A DNA stretch of 8,402 nt from Candidatus Nitrosymbiomonas sp. Lineage in GTDB: Bacteria > Sysuimicrobiota > Sysuimicrobiia > Sysuimicrobiales > Humicultoraceae. The notes beneath the pieces were generated by a model. That model worked only from the letters and a program-made list of their open reading frames with translations, was not told the origin of the DNA and made no database searches. Made by a program: the position numbers and the translations under genes. This document shows, in pieces, positions 5,994 to 8,402 of the stretch (within the stretch, counting starts at the first letter, position 1; each line of letters opens with the position of its first letter). Location: positions 1 through 8,402 of the forward strand of contig DYHL01000110.1 in NCBI GenBank assembly GCA_020724185.1, written 5' to 3'.

Positions 5994-8048
5994 ATGCCCA
6001 ATCGGCTCGCAGGTGAATCCAGCCCATATCTTCTCCAGCACGCCGACAACCCGGTGGACTGGTACCCGTGGGGCGAAGAGGCGCTGAGCCGCGCCCGCGA
6101 AGAGGACCGGCCGATCTTCCTGAGCATCGGCTGCGCGGCGTGCCACTGGTGCCACGTGATGGCGCACGAGTCGTTCGAGGATCCCGATGCCGCGGCGGTC
6201 CTGAACGCCCACTTCGTCAGCGTCAAGGTGGACCGCGAGGAGCGGCCGGACCTCGACCAGATCTACATGCGGGCGGTCGTGGCGATAACCGGCAGCGGGG
6301 GCTGGCCGATGAGCGTGTTCCTGACGCCGGAAGGCGTGCCGTTCTACGGAGGCACCTACTTCCCGCCCTCGCCCCGCCACGGTTTGCCATCGTTCGTCCA
6401 GGTGCTGGAGGCAATCGCGCGGGCGTGGCGCGAGCGGCGGGATGAGATCACCCGCAGCGGCGCTGGCCTGCTGGAGCACCTCAGGCAGGACGCCGCCGCA
6501 CCCGGTATCCCTCTGCCGGGGACCGCCGCACCCTCTGATCTCACCACGGCCGTCCTGGACGCGGCTCGCAACCAGCTCGAGCGCCAGCACGACGCGGCCA
6601 ACGCTGGATTGGGCAGCGCGCCGAAGTTCCCGCAGCCGATGACGATCGAGTTCCTCCTGCGCGCCCACCTGCGCACCGGCGAGCGATCCGCGCTCGCGAT
6701 GGCAGAGGCCACGCTGGAGAAGATGGCACGCGGCGGCATCTACGACCACCTCGGCGGCGGATTCCACCGCTACGCCACGGACGCGGCTTGGCTGGTGCCG
6801 CACTTCGAGAAGATGCTCTACGACAACGCGCAGCTCGCGCGCGTCTACGTGCATGCTTGGCAGGTGACCCAGACCCCGCTCTTTCGCCGCGTGGCCGAGG
6901 AGACCCTCGATTACCTACTGCGTGAGATGACCGATCCGGCGGGCGGGTTCTACAGCAGCCAGGACGCCGATTCCGAGGGCGAGGAGGGGAGATTCTTCGT
7001 CTGGTCGGCGGCTGAGATCCGCGAGGTGCTCGGCGACGGTGCCGGCCTCTTCTGCGAGGCCTACGGCGTCACCGATGTCGGGAACTTCGAGGGGAAGAAC
7101 GTGTTGCACGTTGCCGCGGACCCACGGGCGCTGGCCGCGAAGCACGGGGCCGCCGTCGAAGAGGTCGAGGGGCGCCTAGCAACGGCGCGGCGCGCGCTGT
7201 TCGAGCGGCGTGAGGGGCGCGTGCGGCCAGGTCTGGATGACAAGGCGCTCGCGGCCTGGAACGGCTTGGCGCTGGCGGCGTTCGCCGAGGCTGCCCGGGT
7301 CTTCGACCGTCCCGACTACCGCCGCGCAGCCGAGGCCGCGGCGGGGTTCCTCCTGCGCGAGATGCGGACGGCCGACGGCAGGCTGCTCCGGACCTGGCGC
7401 GGCGGAGGGGCCAGGGTGAACGCCTACCTCGAAGACTACGCCGACATCATCGAGGGTCTGCTTGCGCTCTACGAGACGACGTTCGATGCGCGGTGGTTCG
7501 TGGAAGCGCGGCGGCTGGCCGATGAGATGCTCGCCCGCTACCGCGACCCGGCAGGCGGGTTCTTCGATACTGCGGACGACCACGAAGCGCTGGTGGTGAG
7601 GCCCAAAGTTCTTCAAGACAACGCCACACCCTCGGGAAACGCCATGGCGGCAACCATGCTGCTGCGCCTGGCGGCGTTCACGGGCGAGGGCGCGTACCGC
7701 GACGCGGCAGAGGCCGCGCTGAAGGCCGTTCAGCCGCTTGCCGCGGCCCATCCCACCGCGTTCGCGCAGTGGCTGTGCGCGCTCGACTTCGCCCTCGCGC
7801 CGCCGACGGAGGTCGCCATCGTCGGCGATCCGGCCTCGGACGAGACGCGGGCACTACTGGACGTCGTGATGAAACCCTACCGGCCCCGCCAGGTTGTGGC
7901 CGTGGGCCGGCCCGGCGAGACGTCGCCGATCCCGCTTCTGGCCGGCCGCCCGCCGCTCGACGGATGCGCCACGGCCTTCGTCTGCGAGCGGTTTGCCTGC
8001 CGCCTGCCGGTGTCCGATCCGATGGAGCTTGCTGCCATGCTCGGCTGA
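5994..8048 (+). CDS. yyaL: YyaL/DUF255 family thioredoxin-domain protein (SPATA20-like)
   Basis: Cytoplasmic protein of the YyaL/SPATA20 family: an N-terminal thioredoxin-like domain fused to an (alpha/alpha)6 barrel like that of N-acylglucosamine 2-epimerases. The biochemical role of the family is not settled. It is complete at 684 residues (Bacillus YyaL is about 689). NRLAGESSPYLLQHADNPVDWYPW (3-26) is the family signature, shown here as NRLAGESSPYLLQHA plus DNPVDWYPW. The redox motif CHWC (C50-C53) lies in a DUF255 block that ends YMRAVVAITGSGGWPMSVFLTP in two parts: YMRAVVAITG and SGGWPMSVFLTP with cis-Pro P105. Barrel motifs are KFPQPMTIEFLLRAH (211-225), GGIYDHLGGGFHRY (247-260), VPHFEKMLYDNAQL (268-281), SSQDADSEGEEG (321-332), LDDKALAAWNGLALAAF (414-430), YLEDYADIIEGLL (478-490) and QDNATPSGNAM (541-551). 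C47 is an extra cysteine before the CHWC. The ATG at 5994 begins the signature. It is convergent with the thioredoxin-like frame. Confidence 0.93.
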   Translation: MPNRLAGESSPYLLQHADNPVDWYPWGEEALSRAREEDRPIFLSIGCAACHWCHVMAHESFEDPDAAAVLNAHFVSVKVDREERPDLDQIYMRAVVAITGSGGWPMSVFLTPEGVPFYGGTYFPPSPRHGLPSFVQVLEAIARAWRERRDEITRSGAGLLEHLRQDAAAPGIPLPGTAAPSDLTTAVLDAARNQLERQHDAANAGLGSAPKFPQPMTIEFLLRAHLRTGERSALAMAEATLEKMARGGIYDHLGGGFHRYATDAAWLVPHFEKMLYDNAQLARVYVHAWQVTQTPLFRRVAEETLDYLLREMTDPAGGFYSSQDADSEGEEGRFFVWSAAEIREVLGDGAGLFCEAYGVTDVGNFEGKNVLHVAADPRALAAKHGAAVEEVEGRLATARRALFERREGRVRPGLDDKALAAWNGLALAAFAEAARVFDRPDYRRAAEAAAGFLLREMRTADGRLLRTWRGGGARVNAYLEDYADIIEGLLALYETTFDARWFVEARRLADEMLARYRDPAGGFFDTADDHEALVVRPKVLQDNATPSGNAMAATMLLRLAAFTGEGAYRDAAEAALKAVQPLAAAHPTAFAQWLCALDFALAPPTEVAIVGDPASDETRALLDVVMKPYRPRQVVAVGRPGETSPIPLLAGRPPLDGCATAFVCERFACRLPVSDPMELAAMLG

Positions 8049-8074
8049 CCCGCGCGGACGAGGTATGCTACAGA

Positions 8075-8383
8075 TTAGGACTCCTCCGGTTGGGCTTCGG
8101 CCGCGGTCGCCAGCCAGCTTGTGGCCTCCGCGAGCGTCGGGACCCGGCCCGTGCACTTGAGCACGCCGTCAATCCGGACGGCCGGCGTGAAGATCACCCG
8201 CCGGAGCACATGCGGATTCATGCATCTATCCGGAGGATAACCGGCCGCGGCAGCCCGGGCCACAAGGCGATCACCCGATTTGTCCGCAGGTGGCCAGGCA
8301 TGTAAGGTCGGCACCTTGTTGTGCGTGAGGGGCTCCGAGGATATTCTCCCGGATTTCCGATTTGACGATGGAGTGCGAACCAT
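8075..8383 (-). CDS. Short frame with the C-terminal half of a TM0996/MTH895-type thioredoxin; possibly a broken gene
   Basis: A reading frame of 102 residues. Residues 62-92 (RRVIFTPAVRIDGVLKC followed by TGRVPTLAEATSWL) follow the second half of small thioredoxin/glutaredoxin-like proteins of the TM0996/MTH895 type, in which a G-V-x-x-TPA-cis-Pro strand is followed by V-x-G-R-V-P and a closing helix. The first 60 residues are Pro/Ser/Arg-rich and show neither the opening strand nor the CxxC motif. I looked in the other two minus-strand frames between 8402 and 8240 and found no CxxC thioredoxin N-terminus, so this may be a truncated gene, a recombined fragment, or a non-redox variant. The ATG at 8383 has no ribosome site; an internal ATG at 8221 would leave only the C-terminal half. 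It ends 26 bases from the yyaL-like stop. Confidence 0.4.
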   Translation of the reverse strand: MVRTPSSNRKSGRISSEPLTHNKVPTLHAWPPADKSGDRLVARAAAAGYPPDRCMNPHVLRRVIFTPAVRIDGVLKCTGRVPTLAEATSWLATAAEAQPEES

Positions 8384-8402
8384 GGGGATGCATCGAACGT
8401 CT

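Noticed and set aside
3938..6016. Open plus-strand frame of nearly 700 codons antisense to the NYN and secreted-protein genes
   Set aside because: The translation is low-complexity and Arg/His-rich, with no motif, and it covers two minus-strand genes with recognisable domains.
8219..8239. ATGCAT and the TATCC/GGATA inverted repeat inside the thioredoxin-like frame
   Set aside because: The arms are only five to six bases and lie within a reading frame; chance is the simplest explanation.

Overview
The window is a GC-rich bacterial chromosomal segment, close to 70% G+C in most genes. I see no tRNA or rRNA gene, CRISPR array, transposase or phage gene. A Firmicutes-like xanthine phosphoribosyltransferase, a secreted protein with a copper-amine-oxidase-N-type domain and a good extended -10 promoter suggest a GC-rich member of the Terrabacteria side of the tree (Armatimonadota, Sysuimicrobiota/CSP1-3 or a GC-rich clostridial or Chloroflexota relative). 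That placement is inference.

Layout from left to right: (1) bases 1-1328, minus strand, the N-terminal 442 residues of an MrpA-type Na+/H+ antiporter subunit that runs off the left edge. (2) An 80-base divergent promoter region. (3) 1409-2797, plus strand, a complete beta-CASP metallo-beta-lactamase-fold ribonuclease. (4) A GC-rich convergent gap with a two-stem inverted repeat. (5) A minus-strand run, in transcription order: 4286-5851, a secreted protein joining a copper-amine-oxidase-N-type domain, Pro/Thr linkers and a C-terminal DNRLRE (CBM96-like) domain; 3548-4156, a NYN/PIN-like nuclease-fold protein with its own promoter and a highly structured leader; and 2860-3429, xpt, preceded by four tandem 15-base units each carrying a Shine-Dalgarno-like core. 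(6) A second divergent region. (7) 5994-8048, plus strand, a full-length YyaL/DUF255 thioredoxin-domain protein with an extended -10 box only ten bases before its ATG. (8) 8075-8383, minus strand, a short reading frame whose second half matches the C-terminal half of TM0996/MTH895-type small thioredoxins but which lacks the CxxC half, so it may be broken.

The genes do not form one pathway. They are single housekeeping-type functions: ion homeostasis, RNA processing, purine salvage, an RNA-acting or regulatory NYN protein, a cell-surface protein and a redox-fold protein. I found no multi-gene defence or biosynthetic system. The most unusual signals are in the leaders: the periodic repeat before xpt, and the nested hairpins with a perfect 16-base palindrome across the likely start codon of the NYN gene.
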